Counted from the stretch's first letter, positions 1 to 13,267 are shown. The stretch is 64,000 nt of DNA from Effrenium voratum (GCA_963377175.1 CAUJNA010003316.1:305501-369500), one strand, 5' to 3'. Made by a program: numbers and translations. The notes: generated by a model from the letters alone, not told the origin.

Positions 1-340
1 CAAAACAAACAAACAAACAAACAAACAAACAAACAAACAAACAAAACAAACAAGCAAGCAAACAAGCAAGCAAGCTGCAAGCAAGCAAGCAGGCAAACAA
101 ACAAACAAACAAACAAACAAACAAACAAACAAACAAACAAACAAACAAACAAACAAACAAACAAACAAACAAACAAACAAACAAACAAACAAACAAACAA
201 ACAAACAAACAAACAAACAAACAAACAAACAAACAAACAAACAAACAAACAAACAAACAAACAAACAAACAAACAAACAAACAAACAAACAAACAAACAA
301 ACAAACAAACAAACAAACAAACAAACAAACAAACAAACAA
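1..340. repeat. (CAAA)n microsatellite
   Basis: Almost pure CAAA tetranucleotide repeat, with a short degenerate patch of CAAG units near 50-95. It runs off the left edge of the window. Open frames through it are artefacts of the repeat. Confidence 0.97.
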
Positions 341-824
341 GAGACAGCAAGAGGGAGGTCCCACATCCCTTGCCAGGCCCGCTTTTCCGCCTCAAGACTT
401 TGACTGGCCCTTTGTGCTCTTTGCGGGGGTCTAGAATTCGAAACGACCATGAGGTTTCCAATGTTGGATAACTCATAGTTTTAGTCAGGATCCGTGAACT
501 CGGGACGCAGAGCAAGGAATTTCCATCTTTACAGGAAGACTGTGTCGAAGTTCGTGGCTGCCGGGGATTGGTTGCACCAAGGGGTTGTACTCCTTTGCAT
601 TGGGCTTTCTGGGCCAAGATATCAGGCGTTTTTGTGGCAGAAGGGAGGGCTGACAAATGCCTCTAACTGGGGCGGAGGCGGGGGATTCGGGAGAGCCTCT
701 TTTGCAAGTGTCTTATATGCGCGAGCAGGGCCATTCAAGAACCATTCAAGAACCGAATCTGCAGCTTTTGTTCTCTCAAGTCATTCCGTGATTTCCCAAG
801 TCCCGGTGCAAACTGGTCCCTGCC
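341..824. other. Host sequence, no gene recognised
   Basis: Mixed-composition DNA between the CAAA tract and the KH-domain gene. A 124-codon open frame begins at 494 but shows no domain. The stretch may hold the promoter or an upstream exon of the gene at 825, but nothing in it proves that. Confidence 0.5.
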
Positions 825-1716
825 ATGCTGCGTGCCATGGCTACTCCAGGTGTGGGCGTGCCCGCTGACTGGAGGGTACCATCAGACTGGCACCAAGTTG
901 CCAAGATTCCAATGGACAGCTTGCGCACCAACCCGGGGACGGTGTTTGCCTACAAGGGCAATAAGAGCAGCAAGCGCAGCAACAATTCCAGCTCCGACTC
1001 CACCTGTGATAGCGATGATGGAAGCCGCTTTGGCTATGGGACTGTACGGCCGCCTCCTGGCCTGGAGCATTTGGGCCCATGTCCTGTGGGCCTGGCCCAG
1101 TCGCTTCGTGAGACCTGTCCGGGCGAAGTGACTGGGGTGTGCAAGAAATGGAGGAAGCCCAAAGTTCCGCAGTATGGCTTCGCAGTAACCTTTGAGGAGT
1201 TTGATGCTGTGACGCACAAGAACTTTGAGTTTGTGGAGCGGATCTTCGGCCGGAAAGGAGTCAACGTGAAGAGAATCTCCGGGTCAGCGGATGCCAAGGT
1301 ACGTCTCATGGGAGAAGGCAGCGGTTACAAGGAGCAACAGGGGCAACTGCATTTGGTGGTGATATGCCCATCGCAGCCCGGCCACAAGGTGCAGCATTTG
1401 AAGCATGGTGAGAATAAGGAATGTTTGCATGACTACTGTAGCTGAGGGGGCTGGTGCACATACTCAGTTGTTCAGTGGCACCCTTTTTCCCCTTTTTTTG
1501 GGGTGGTTGTTTATCAAAAATGGTCTTCCCCAAAAAGGGTTCCCTCGTTTTTCCAGGGTCACTGAACAACTGAGCATAGCATCGGCCATCATTTTGCCAA
1601 GGCAGGAGAAGGAGGACCTGGCCCTTCGCCTCACCATTTTGCTGTTTGACAACCTGAGGACGCACTTCTCCCGCTTTTGCCGTGTTTTGGCTGGCAAGTT
1701 GACAGAAGCTGTGTGA
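825..1716 (+). CDS. KH-domain RNA-binding protein, two exons
   Basis: Exon 1 (825-1388) encodes a low-complexity Ser/Asn-rich N-terminal part, then a KH fold. The signature IFGRKGVNVKRIS lies at about residues 140-152, with the GRKG loop (142-145) that grips single-stranded RNA or DNA, followed by strands ending in LHLVVI. Read through, the frame soon stops. Splicing at 1388 (AAG|GTGCAG) to 1606 (GCAG|G) stays in phase 0 and adds the closing KH helix (LRLTILLFDNL, then HFSRFC), stopping at 1714-1716. The AG|G acceptor matches the other host gene in this window. KH proteins bind RNA and act in splicing, translation or mRNA stability; the specific target is unknown. The ATG at 825 is the first in frame, but upstream exons are possible. 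The splice model is my inference. Confidence 0.6.
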
Positions 1717-2083
1717 AAAACTTTGACCCGGAGGACCGGATTTCGCGAGTTTGAAAGGCATGGGCAGAAATCCGGTCATCTCACCTGCCCATGCTGAGGC
1801 AAGGAAGGGCTCCCGCCTGTGAAGTTGTACAAGGTCATCTCGCTCGAGGAAGCACGGACCTTCGGAAGGAGCTCAAGTTAGCGGAGAGAGGCTTTGGTTG
1901 GCTCGGTTCTTTGCACTGCAGTCACTGCCTTGTATTGAGAATCAATTCCAGTCAAGTTAATCAAAGCGGTCAACCCAAAGGAAGACCTATGACTGCAGAA
2001 CTTCTTGAAAATACGGGAGGGAATTGCGGAGGAAAGGAGGGAGGGCGGGAGGGAGGGAGGGAGGGACAGATAGATGGCTGGAT
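1717..2083. other. Host intergenic sequence
   Basis: Follows the KH gene. No domain or RNA gene seen. It ends in purine-rich GGGA repeats that lead into the GGGT/GGAT tract. Confidence 0.5.
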
Positions 2084-2221
2084 GGTGGGTGGGTGGGTGG
2101 GTGGGTGGGTGGGCGGATGGATGGATGGGCGGATGGATGGATGGATGGATGGATGGATGGATGGATGGATGGATGGATGGATGGATGGATGGATGGATGG
2201 ATGGATGGATGGATGGATGGA
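2084..2221. repeat. (GGGT)n then (GGAT)n microsatellite
   Basis: About 28 bp of GGGT units pass into more than 100 bp of GGAT units. Long ORFs on both strands here (runs of Trp-Met-Asp-Gly or Ile-His-Pro-Ser) are repeat translations. Confidence 0.95.
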
Positions 2222-2466
2222 AATGGGTTGATAAGTTGGTGCGCACGTAGGCGGATTGATCAGGTATTATTGCTTGATTTGAGGTGCCGACCCGACCGTG
2301 TTCTTGGTAGTTTGTTGTTTGGGTTCGACATACGGACCCTTCCACGTTTCTCCCAACAACTGGGGGGGTCAAGCCCAATTTTGCCATGTCCTATACCCGT
2401 GGCTCATTTGTCTTTGTTTCAAGCATTGTTACTCGTTGCGCATTGCTTGGTTACCACAAGTATTTG

Positions 2467-2640
2467 CCTTTGTTTGTTTGTTTGTTTGTTTGTTTGTTTG
2501 TTTGTTTGTTTGTTTGTCTGTTTGTTTGTTTGTTTGTTTTGTTTGTTTGTTTGTTTGTTCGTTTGTTCGTTTGTTTGTGTATTTGCCTGCATGCCACACA
2601 CCGACACACACACACACACATACACACCCACACTCTCACA
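2467..2640. repeat. (GTTT)n and (CA)n microsatellites
   Basis: About 110 bp of GTTT units with a few point changes, followed near 2600-2640 by a CA dinucleotide tract. The 2222-2466 segment before it holds nothing recognisable. Confidence 0.93.
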
Positions 2641-4700
2641 AATACCTGGAGTCGTCGATCAGATTAAGTCTGCTATATTTTTATCTCTTTGGTTGACAAG
2701 TTGACGCGCTCTCAGGACTCGGTGATTCCCGACAGGTGCCACGGAGTTGGGTTGCCAAGTGGCAAGGACTTGCATGCAGGCATAGGGTTGCTGCTGGGCT
2801 GCATGTGTTTTTTGAGAGAGGGGTGGGCTTAGCGTTTCGATCATTCAACGACTTTTTGAACCTCTGGCGTTCCCTTTTGGGTGCCTTCCAGGCCCTTTTC
2901 TGGCTTTTCAAGTCCCTTGAATTGAAGGAACTGGTGGTCTAGGGCTTGATTCCCCATTCTTTTCAGCCATCGTTCTTTTAAAAACCAGCCATTTCCCCAG
3001 GGTGTTTGGTGGTTTTCTAGAAAGAAGGATCCCTGGAAAGAATGGGGAAGTTACCCTAGATTTGTGTTGGAACCGCATGTGCTAAGCTGGCATGACTTGC
3101 CCTGGCTGAGTAGGGCTCGGACGAGTGCTGCTAGATGGGCGGCACATCCCCGATGGTTGCATGGCACATCGAAGCAGATGGTCCACAAACTCTCGTCTGA
3201 GAAAAGATCGTTAGTTGCCTCAGACGGGCCTCACAAAAGAATCTGAGCCAGCCATTAAGAAGAATGAGAAAGGCAGCGTCCGTTGTTGCCTTCGGCTTGC
3301 TGCTTTTACTTTCTCAAATCGTAAAAGCAGGCTGGCTGCAAACCTCGCGTATTCGCATAGCAAGCTGAGGCCGTGTCGCTATTCAATCCGCTGATGTGCG
3401 AAGGCGCCGATGCGCGCTCATGGCATCGCGCTCTTTTTGGAATGCCTTCTGTTGGGTGCTCTCGAGGGTTTGCTTGGTTTATGACAGCATGTACTGTGAA
3501 GGCCCAAACCACTTTCTCCCAGAATATGTACTTGGCAAACTTGCTGCCTAGTGAGCTTGGCGGTTGACAAGAGAGTGACACAAGAGTTCCTGCTGATGGT
3601 TGAAGCGTCACTCGCCTTGTCCGCTTTGTGCAAGAGTAATCACTATGTGTAAAATTAGCGAAGAACGGCGAAGAACGGCGAAGAACGGTAAGTCACGTGA
3701 ATAGTGAGATTGCCTGCGATGGCCACCGAAGGGCTTGACAGTTCAGCACTCAACGTGTTTTCCCAGCTCTCCCTAGACTTTCAGGCTTGCCATGCCAAAA
3801 AGGCGTTTGCTGGCACCTGCTTCTTTTTCTAGGGAGAGCTGCTAGCAGCAAGCAACCTCACTAAATCCAGGAGGCTTTGTGCCCTTTCGGTCTATGACTC
3901 ACATCTACAGGAAGACATTGCTTGCGTGCCGATGCCACACTGTTTTCAAGTTCTTTTTTTCCGATATTTATGTTGAACCGGCACATAGGCGCGATGCCTT
4001 CCACCGTCGTAATAAGTAAGGATTCTCAGCTACCCCTGAGAATCTATCGCCAGTGTACCCTGCTCAGCAGATCAAGCATGTTGTTCTGAGTCAGCTCTTG
4101 CAGGACAGGCAAGGTACTCCGAAACTTAAGTGAAACACATATGCTCAGGCAGGTGTGCTGTATTTCAAGTAGGATTTGGTTGCGCTTGTTTGGTGTGCAG
4201 GGCACACATGCTTAGGCATGCCGAGTCGTGGGCCATATTGGCTTCATGCCTGACGAAAGTTACCAGTTGCACGAACGAGAAAAAGACAGAGTGCACGCAA
4301 GCCGCGCAGAATCTTCCACCTGGTTACTCTAACACTGCGCCGCAGTTGCTAATTTTTCTGCCAGTTCCGTCTCTTGATGGATGAGCCTTGCATTTTTTTT
4401 TCAAGGGCTACTCATCAGCTCCAGATACCCGCTGTTTTTTGCGGCAAATGTCGAAGAACAAGTGGTTTGCGTTTTTGTGTTTTTGTTTGTGACAGTTATT
4501 TGGCCATAAATCCAACCATGAAAACGAGGTTCCACCACACTGTCCGATAAACAGCACAACACATGCCCATCGTCTTCATTTTTCTGGGCCTGCTAGCTCT
4601 TGAGATCACATCTTCAACTCCATTGCGCGACTATCAATTTTATGTTGTTACACCTTGCCCGGATCGGGGGGCTTGGAAGGATGAAAACATGGGTTTGTCT
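2641..4700. other. Host sequence, no gene recognised
   Basis: No open frame carries a recognisable domain, and I see no RNA gene. A 10-bp unit (GCGAAGAACG) is repeated three times near 3659-3689. Frames of 60-100 codons are scattered on both strands without coherent order. Confidence 0.45.
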
Positions 4701-6450
4701 CTAAGTAGGGGCAACGCTCAAAATGGCTCGTTTTGCCCTGGGCTTCCGTTCAACCAAAGCCACATGATCGTCGCAAAACGTCACACCCATGTCTCGGTTG
4801 GAGCTGGCCTTGGCGAGTCGCGGAAAGGACTCAGCTCGAAATGTGTAGTCTATGCCTACTTGATGTCTGGGGAGTCCAACGAACGCAGTGTTTTCAAAGG
4901 CGGAGGCACACAGCCTGACAATCCTGCCGTAGGTCACGAGAGAACCACGGAGCATCGGATTCGTCTGCGGCGCGCTGGGATCCTCAGACTGGTTTTCCAA
5001 AGCGAGGGAAGATGGAGAACATCAAAGGGATTGCCCACCTGGGATCCACCAGCCACAGGTTTAAGTCTTTGAGGGACCAGGGACAAAGCCCCGTTGCTGC
5101 AGATGACTTTGCCTGCAGGCGATGAACCTGTCACTTTCCACAAAGGGTCTCAAAGAGTTGTTTTCTCGAATTTGGAGCCCTCCTTGTCATATGGGTGGTA
5201 TCAGTGTTTCTTGTCAAACGTGGCCAAAAAGGGGACAAGGCCGCATGCTTTGAAACAGCTACCTGTTTTGGGAGCGAAACTGCGAGATCCGGGCCTTTCT
5301 TCCTGCAAAGGAGCCACGCAAACACGGCCTCATTGCCATCAAATAACCCGCTTGAACCGCGGCAAAGGCCGCTTTAGCCGTTTTGACCCGGGCTGTGTTT
5401 CGAGGCCTCCCTTGGCACGGCCAGCGAGGGCTTACTGTTTCAACTTGGATCGTGTGTGTCTCTTCCAGGTGCACGGGAGAAGTCCCGTTGGCAGAAGCCA
5501 GCTTGGAAATCATCACCCCAGCTAGCTCTTTGATGGGCATAGTCTGGCCTCCGGTCATATTGCCCAATGTGGATACCATTGATGAAGGAGGCCACTCAAC
5601 ACACCAACTGCTCTGCAAGCCATAAGATGTTCTTGTGTAGTAGTCTGAGTCTCTAACAGATGAGGGTCACTACTCTACGACCATGAGTTCGGCGTCCATT
5701 TTTGCTATTACATGCAGGCGCATGGATGAGACAAAGTGATTGTGGTTCTTGCATTGTACCACCTGCCGTCCTGGCCGTTGGTTTGGAGATTGGGGCACAG
5801 GGTAAAAGCATCGTAGCTTTTTTCTACTTAGAGAACAGTTCTGATGGTGCGCGTCGTTTCCAGTGGAAGTCAGTACAGCGACTAGCAGGCCGAGCGGCTC
5901 TCCCGATGGCAGCGGGTGCGCGACGGCAGAAATTGGGGGCCGATGATGACGCGGCTGGACCGCGATGATGCCTTGGAGGGGCTAAACAGTTGCTAAGGTT
6001 CTTCTCGTATTAGCATGACTTCAGTTTTTTTTTGGTAGGACCAAATCTCTCAATTTTTGAAGGCCTTAGTTTGCTATTGGGCATAAGCGTCAGGCTTTAA
6101 GTTCCAGCAATCCCTACTCGAGAGTTATAGCAAGCCCACGGTACCAGTGGTTGGAGAAATTGTGACCTGATGTAATTTGCAAGTAGTCCCTCACTGACCA
6201 TCGTAAGCAATCCAATTTCCCTCGTTGTCAAAGCTGATATAAAGTGCCAGCGCGGCTCTTTTTCAGAAGCTATGAGGATGTTTGGAATGCCCTGCCCCTG
6301 ATGGCGATAGGTCCCACACTTCGGGCAGGGGCTAATTCGGTGTGCAGCTCCGGCATTCGTTTGGTGGGTACACAGAAGCGTGTGCTTTAGGACCAAGGAC
6401 TGCTCCAAATGGTTAGTTGACGGTGGTTTCCCTTTTCTGATGAGCCACAA
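4701..6450 (-). pseudogene. Coding-like fragments, minus strand, unassigned
   Basis: Three minus-strand open blocks (5618-5259, about 5000-4701, 6450-6097) have residue composition that looks protein-like rather than random. The 6450 block has a CPKC pair. They are interrupted by stops and frame changes, and I recognise no family. They may be exons or remains of a decayed mobile or viral gene. The plus-strand frame 4563-5072 overlaps one block and looks less convincing. Confidence 0.2.
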
Positions 6451-6579
6451 TGTGTGAACCCCAGATTTGAGAATGTTGGACCCTCTTTACACGGACCCCC
6501 CCCGCACCCCCCCCCGAACAGTGGAACCAGTCAGCTGGACCCTCTTTAGTGAAAATCCTGGGGGTCTGGCAGGGACAGA

Positions 6580-6750
6580 ACTTACTTTAGTATTGCGAAT
6601 TCTACTTTAGTATTGCCAAGCCCCCCTCTCAGATTCCCAGCACTTACTTTAGAATTGCCAATTGTACTTTAGTATTGCCAAGGCCGACTCTCAGATTCCC
6701 AGTACTTACTGTAGTATTGCCAATTCTACTTTAGTACTGCCAAGGACCGT
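6580..6750. repeat. 62-bp tandem repeat, about 2.7 copies
   Basis: Units begin at 6580, 6642 and 6704 with ACTTACTTTAG or a one-base variant. Each holds two copies of TACTTTAGTATTGCCAA-like sequence, then CTCAGATTCCCAG. The copies differ at several bases, so this is an old array. Confidence 0.9.
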
Positions 6751-8019
6751 TATTTCAGCAACCCCCAAAACCAGTTGGACACTACAGAGGACCCCAAAAC
6801 AGTCACATTAAAGAGGATCTGTGCCTGTTGTGGGCACCCCCCTTTGTGTGACTGTTTGCCCGCACTTTTTTGTAAAGAAGTTATCTTAAATCTGATGGTT
6901 TGGGGACCACTTCAAGAAAAGGATTTCCCAATGTTTGCCAGGATTTGTTTGCCCTTTTTTGTCCAACTTGTTTGTCAAGTTGTTTGCCCATATTTTTTCC
7001 AGCGGTGTTTCCGGCAAAAACAAGGCTTCCACAAAAGAGGACCCCTAAAACACTCACAGGATCCTGAATTAGAAGCACATTTTCTACAATAGAGGGGTAA
7101 CATCACTTGCAAATCCATCCCAGCAACGGACCAGCATTCTTGCGGTATTGACGGGCCTGGGTGTTATAGAATGCGAGTAAATCCCAGTGAGACGGAAGAT
7201 CTCCGTACAGGCCAGACTTAACACGTTGGCCGGTTGAGGGTCCTTTCGCGGTGTGGTCTCGTCGAGGGTCCTTTCAAAGTCGCCTCAAGAGGTGGAACAA
7301 GCCGTACTGAGGTCTAGGGCGGCTTTGTCGGGTGTCGATTTTTTTGTCGGTTTTGTGAGAAGAGTGCAGTATAAAAAAGGGTGCTCCGTGCAAGGGTGCC
7401 GCCTTCCAAGACAGGACAGGATTGGATTAGATCGGTTAATTACATTGAGAGCTGGAGAGCTGGAGAGCTAGAGAGATAGAGGGTCAGAGAGACAGAGAGA
7501 TAGAGAGAGAGAGATACAAAGAGAGATCGACAGGGGAAGATGGAGAGATGGGACAGAAAGACAGAGAGACAGAGAATGAATCCCCACCGAATGCCGCCAA
7601 AGGGTCCGGAACCGATTAAATTTCAATCCCAATTGGTGGGTTCGTTTTGGTTTCTCTTGCAACCAGCCCGAAAAAGGTATCCTCAAAGAAGCAGAACAGG
7701 GGACCCTAGTAGTTTGCATTTTGCGTGTTTTGATGCTGTAGTCTTTCTCAGGATATCACACCTCAGAATCACAAACAAGTGCACGCAGTCCCCGAGTCCC
7801 CTGAAAAGACAAGCCAGATGGGTGGCTCGTCTTTTTGAAGATTCACCGCCAATATGGCTTTGTTTTCCTTTGGTTTCCCTTTAAATCAGACCAACACTTG
7901 CTGGTGCTCAGCAGGGAATGAGGGAATGACCCCTACCATCCCCATGTGGTTTCCTTTCAGGGGAATTCGTGGGTTCATTTTCATTTCACCTACTCGCAAG
8001 AGAAAGGAGTGCCAGCTCC
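6751..8019. other. Host sequence with a GA-rich tract
   Basis: No gene recognised. A GAGA/GACAGA-rich simple repeat occupies about 7445-7575. The phrase CCTTTGGTTTCCCTTTA occurs at 7865 and again at 8632, with looser relatives elsewhere in host DNA, so it may mark a dispersed repeat. Confidence 0.45.
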
Positions 8020-8186
8020 AAACAAATCCACAGGCCCGGGTTTCCTTCGGCCAACCCGCGGCCCTCCGCCAGAACCTGCGCTTGGGCATCTGGGCCGTGA
8101 CGCTGGCGGTGCCACTGGGCTTCGGCGTGTCCTGGTACCGCTCCGCGGAGCCGGGGGGCTTGAGCCGAGGGACGAGGGACGAGTGA
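8020..8186 (+). CDS. Possible exon of a membrane protein
   Basis: A locally GC-rich block preceded by CAG has an open frame ending at 8186. It contains a likely membrane segment (LGIWAVTLAVPLGFGVSWY) flanked by charged residues. The GC rise and the hydrophobic pattern resemble the verified exons of the right-hand gene. Family not recognised, no partner exons found, and the boundaries are uncertain. Confidence 0.3.
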
Positions 8187-11100
8187 GACCTGGTGACTCT
8201 GAGTGTAACTGTGGATGATTTCACCACGAAATGAGTGGGAATGAATGAAGCCAGAAAACCTTTGTTGGTGTTTACGTGGGGGAATCAAAACATTCATTCC
8301 AGGGCTTCTGGACGGTGGTGCGAAATCGATTCCGTGCCGCGACAGTATCACAGAGATGGGCAAGTGAAGTGACCAGATGTGACCAGTGACTATTGGTGAC
8401 TCTTGGTGACTGTGAGGTTTTGGTAAAGGATCAAAGGGCAATGCCCTCCCATGGCTCCCCCGAGTCGGCTCTGAATCCGTGTAGCTGGCTTGCTCAAACA
8501 GTGGTCAGGTCTGACCAGAGTTTCGTTGGGCTTGGCGAGCCAGATTTCGCGTTGTGGGAGGGAGTGTTGGAGACGGGCTCCGAGCCTTTAAGGGATGACC
8601 AAAGCACAGCGCTGGGATCGAGGTGTTGTTTCCTTTGGTTTCCCTTTAGCGCGGGGAACCCCACATTCCGCCCTTGTGCCGGGGCCTTGGGGGAAAAAAC
8701 CATGTTAACTACCGTTTTTTGAGGGGGGAATCAAACAGTTTTGCTCGCAAACGCCTACCCATGTTGGGGTAGAATTCAGCAGTGACCTATTGCATAGTTC
8801 CCCCCGTGTGGTTTGGGGCATCACTTTTTGGAAAGCCCCAGTTTTCGACTTTCCTCTGACCGGTCGCTTAAGGCATCAGCACCTTGGGGTGGGGCGATGC
8901 GGAATGGGGACATTGAAATGTTTTAGGTTCGTTTTGTGGCACCCCCTGCTTGGGTCCATTTTCAAAAAAGCCAACGAGAACAGCTGACATGGACGTTTGA
9001 TCAGCACTTCACGCTTTCTTTTGGTAATTTGGGTGAGTAGTGATCATAGTGACCATATCCCTATCCCAGATGTGACAAGCAAGACTCGCGACTTACATAC
9101 GGGGCGTTGGGGAATCCCGAACATTTCAAAGCAGCCCTTGGTGTCTGAAAGCAAGCCAATCTGACACCGCGCAGTTATTGGCGCGGGGCATTGGTCTTTG
9201 GTGGTTCCAGACTCCATGTTTCCCAGTCTTGTTTTTAGATGCTGAGGATTGTTTCCGCAGGAACTGACTTTCTGGGCGAGCTGTGCAGACAGAGCGATTT
9301 GTCAAGACGCGGTCATCTGCCAGCTCGAGCCTATCGGTCTGTCCGCTAGATTCCGTCCTTAGTCTTAGCAGATGCCATCCTGATTGCCATCCCTGCATGT
9401 TTGGCGCGTTCCTTCGCTCCTTCCTGGCAATCTTCTCACGCGCCAAGAAGCCGCGCCCCGGTTTGCCGGCGGGCCGAGAGTCAGCCTCGGGGCTCAGGCA
9501 AACCGCCTTTGGGCAAGCCTTCGGCCCGGATCCCCGGCCCGGCCAGAGAATGGCGTGACACGCCTGCCGGAGGAATATGGGGGGGGCCCCACCAAAAGTG
9601 ATACATCCCTAAAACCAGACCCACCCCCAATATGAAGAAACAGGGGTTTATTAATCCGGGTCAACATTCGTGTGCACGTTTTTTCTCACAATATATCTAT
9701 GTGTTTCTATTTGTCTACAATACATGAAATGATATGATATATTTTGGATAGTATCTGTGTAGATGCACGGGCCCAATGGGTACACACACACACACACATT
9801 TGGTCTGGGGTGCTTGCCTTGTGTACAAAGAGGTTTGGGGCTTCTGATGTTTGCCTCCGATATCTGCCCCGGCTCGGCCAACCTTTTGCCTTCCGGATGA
9901 ACAGAGGTTGCCGGCCATCCTTGTGGCATGCTTCATGTCAAGGACATGTGAGGTCTCTTTGTTTTGCTTGTTTTGTTTGCTTGTTTTTTTTCTCCTTTTT
10001 TTTCCTCCATTATTGATACATCCTTGGTTGATTCATTGGCGGACGCCCCAGTTTCCAATAGATCCTCCTTTATTTATTTTTTTGGGGGGAGAGCACCCCT
10101 TAGTGGCAAGTTTATTGAGTCCCAGTACGGACTTCGGATTAGGATAGGAATTGCCTGACACCTCCAAATGCAAGTTGGTTTCAAGATATGCGGGAACCCT
10201 GAAAATGAGCTTTTTTCCTTTGAACATGACCCATAGCCACATTTCCGCAGCTTCGGCCAGGCATGGTCGTCGCCAGTTTCGGCTTTGGGGGCTCCAACGC
10301 CACCCACCCCATGACCGCTGAGCTCTGAATTCGGTGCCGGCCGGCCCCCCGGGGGAGTGCAAGTTTGGATGGGGACCAAGCAGAACAGGCCAGCCGCAAG
10401 GTACTTATCGATCCTAAACTTTGCAACAATTTTGGTTGTGATCTTCCCGGCTGTTTTGGGCACAGAGAATTGGGCACAGAGATCTGGCAGGCGTTCCCTT
10501 GCCCCCAAGAGTCTCCAAGCCGACCTGCCGCCCGTGGAGTCTCGCTCGCTCGTTTCCGCGCCAGTTCGCGCGTCAAGACCCGCGCGCGCCGGTCCGCGAC
10601 GTCAGTTTGCGAGCCGCGCGGAAGTTAATGTACCGCTTTAGCAGATGGCGGCCCTTGAGTCGGCCCACGGATGGGGCCAAGGCACGGAGAATGGATCGCT
10701 TCTACTTTTTGAGGTGCGGTTGACCCGCAGGCATGGGGATCTGATTGTGTTGTAGCTGGAAAGAGTGACAGTTGGAGTGATTGTTTTCCAACCACAACTC
10801 GTAGTTTTCGCAACTCAGCTTCTCATGCTTCAGTCTTCCGCTCAGATGCCTTTCTTCAAGCAACACCGCATCTTGCAGTGCCAAATTAGGGCACCCTGGA
10901 CCTTTGGAGGCGCACTGCTATAAACATCAGCCTCTTTCCAGGTCTGAAAGGCTTTGACCCCTTCTTTGAATCCTCAAGGCCGTTTTCGGGCCGGGAACTG
11001 GGCAGTATCTAGGCCCGATGGACAAAGTTCTGCACTTGGGATGGACGAAGCCCGATGAATGCGGGGATAAATCATGTTACCAACTGGTGCAGGATTGTGT

Positions 11101-11189
11101 CCATTTTAACGCCTCCGGCTCAGGCCGCCGACATTACAGGCCTGCTTTCTTATGTGCGTCCCTTTGGAATTGTCCCCTTGCCCCCCTTC
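8187..11189. other. Host sequence, no gene recognised
   Basis: Two GC-rich islands (about 9390-9560 and 10490-10640) could be exons but match no family I know. A short CA repeat lies near 9780-9800. No RNA gene or mobile element identified. Confidence 0.4.
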
Positions 11190-13267
11190 CCCTCAAAGAT
11201 TTTTGCCCCCCTTTCCCTGTTGAGATCCATTCCCCCTTTCCCCCCTAAGGCCCTTTCTCCTTCTGAGATTTTTCCCTTTTCCTCCCTAAGATGTTTTCCG
11301 CCCTCTCCCTGTTGAGATCCTTTCCCCCCTTTCCCCCCTAAGGCCTTTGTCCCCGATCATCTCCCTTTTCCTCCCTTTCCCCCACTTTCCCCCCTAAGGC
11401 CTTTTCCCCCCCTGAGATCTTTTCCCTTTCCTCCCTGAGATCTTTCCCCCCTTCCCTGTGGAGATCCTTTCCCCCCTTTCCCCCCTAAGGCCTTTCCCCC
11501 CGCTGAGATCTTCTCCCTATTCCTCCCTAAGATCCTTTGCCCCCTTTCCCTGTTGAGATCCTTTCCCCCCCTACCCCGAAGGCCTTTCCAGATCTTCTCC
11601 CTTTTCCTTCCTTAAGATTGTTTCCCCCCTTTCCCTGTTGAGATCCTTCCCACCCTTTCCCCCTAAGGCCTTTCCCTTGCTGAGACCTTCCCCTGGTGGC
11701 CTTTTTTCCCCCAGATCTTCTCCCTTTTCCTTCCTAAGATTGTTTCCCCCCTTTCCCTGTTGAGATCCTTCCCACCCTTTCCCCCTAAGGCCTTTCCCTT
11801 GCTGAGACCTTCTCCCTGTTCTTCCTAAGATCTTTCCCCCCTTTCCCTGTTGGCCTTTTTTCCCCAGATCTTCTCCCTTTCCTCCCTAAGATCTCTTCCA
11901 CCCCTTTCCCTGTTGAGATCCTTTCCCCCCTTTGCCCCCTAAAGCCTTTCCCCCCCTGAGATCTTCTCCCTTTTCCTCCCTAAGATCTTTTGCCACCTTT
12001 CCCTGTTGAGATCCATTCCCCCTTTCCCCCCTAAGGCCCTTTCTCCCTCTGAGTTTCCTTTTCCTCCCTAAGGTCCCTCTCCCTGTTGAGATCCTTTCCC
12101 CCCTTTCCCCCCTAAGGCCTTTTCGCCCCTGAGATCATCTCCCTTTTCCTCCCTTTCCCCCACTTTTCCCCCTAAGGCCTTTTTCCCCCCAAGATCTCTG
12201 AGATCTTTCCCCCCCCTTCCCTGTGGAGATCCTTTCCCCCCTTTCCCCCCTAAGGCTTTCCCCCCGCTGAGATCTTCTCCCTCTTCCTCCCTGAGATCCT
12301 TTGCCCCCTTTCCCTGTTGAGATCCTTTCCCCCCCTACCCCGAAGGCCTTTCCAGATCTTCTCCCTTTTCCTTCCTTAAGATTGTTTCCCCCCTTTCCCT
12401 GTTGAGATCCTTCCCACCCTTTCCCCCTAAGGCCTTTCCCTTGCTGAGACCTTCTCCCTGTTCTTCCTAAGATCTTTCCCCACTTTCCCCCCTAAGGCCT
12501 TTTCCCCCCCGAGATCTTTTCCCTTTCCTCCCTGAGATCTTTCCCCCCTTCCCTGTGGAGATCCTTTCCCCCCTTTCCCCCCTAAGGCCTTTCCCCCCGC
12601 TGAGATCTTCTCCCTATTCCTCCCTAAGATCCTTTGCCCCCTTTCCCTGTTGAGATCCTTTCCCCCCTTTCCCCCCTAAGGCCGCTTTATCCCCCCGCGA
12701 TCTTCCTATTCCTCCCTAAGATCCTTTGCCCCCTTTTCTTGTTGAGATCCTTTCCCCCCCTTTCCCCCCTAAGGCCTTTCCCCCCCAAGATCTTCTCCCT
12801 TTTCCTCCCTAAGATGTTTTCCCCCCTTTCCCTGTTGAGATCCTTTCCCCCCTGTCCCCTCTAAGGCCTTTCCCCCCCTGAGAGCTTAAGGCCTTTTCCC
12901 CCCCTGAGATCTTCTCGCTTTTCCTCCCTAAGATCTTCTCCCACCTTTCCCTGTTGAGATCCCCTTTCCCCCCCTGAGATCTTCTCCCTTGACCTCCCTA
13001 AGATCCTTCCCCTCTTTTCCGGTTGAGATCCTTTCCCTCTAAGGCCTTTTCCCTCAGATCTTCTCCCTTTCCTCCCTAAGATCTTTCCCGCCCTTTCCCT
13101 GTTGAGACCCTTTCCTCCTAAGGCCTTTCCCCCCCTGAGATCTTTCTCCCTTTTCCTCCCTAAGATCCTTCCCCTCTTTTCCGGTTGAGATCCTTTCCCC
13201 CCTTTCCCCCCTAAGTCCTTTTCTCCCAGATCTTCTCCCTTTCCTCCCTAAGATCTTCCCCCCCCCC
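11190..13267. repeat. C/T-rich minisatellite, left part
   Basis: A degenerate tandem array of units of roughly 90-110 bp. Each is built from the same phrases: TTTCCCTGTTGAGATCC, then a C-run, CCTAAGGCCTTT, another C-run, then GAGATCTTCTCCC and TCCTCCCTAAGATC. Copies differ by small indels and C-run length. The array ends in ten C residues (13258-13267) directly against the viral element and resumes beyond it at 35343, so the element landed inside a host satellite. Confidence 0.93.

Noticed and set aside
2451..2639. Lys/Asn/Gln/Thr-rich minus-strand ORFs
   Set aside because: Complement of the GTTT tract; not coding.
1791..2704. Long ORFs on both strands with WMDG and CLFV repeats
   Set aside because: Translations of GGAT and GTTT microsatellites.
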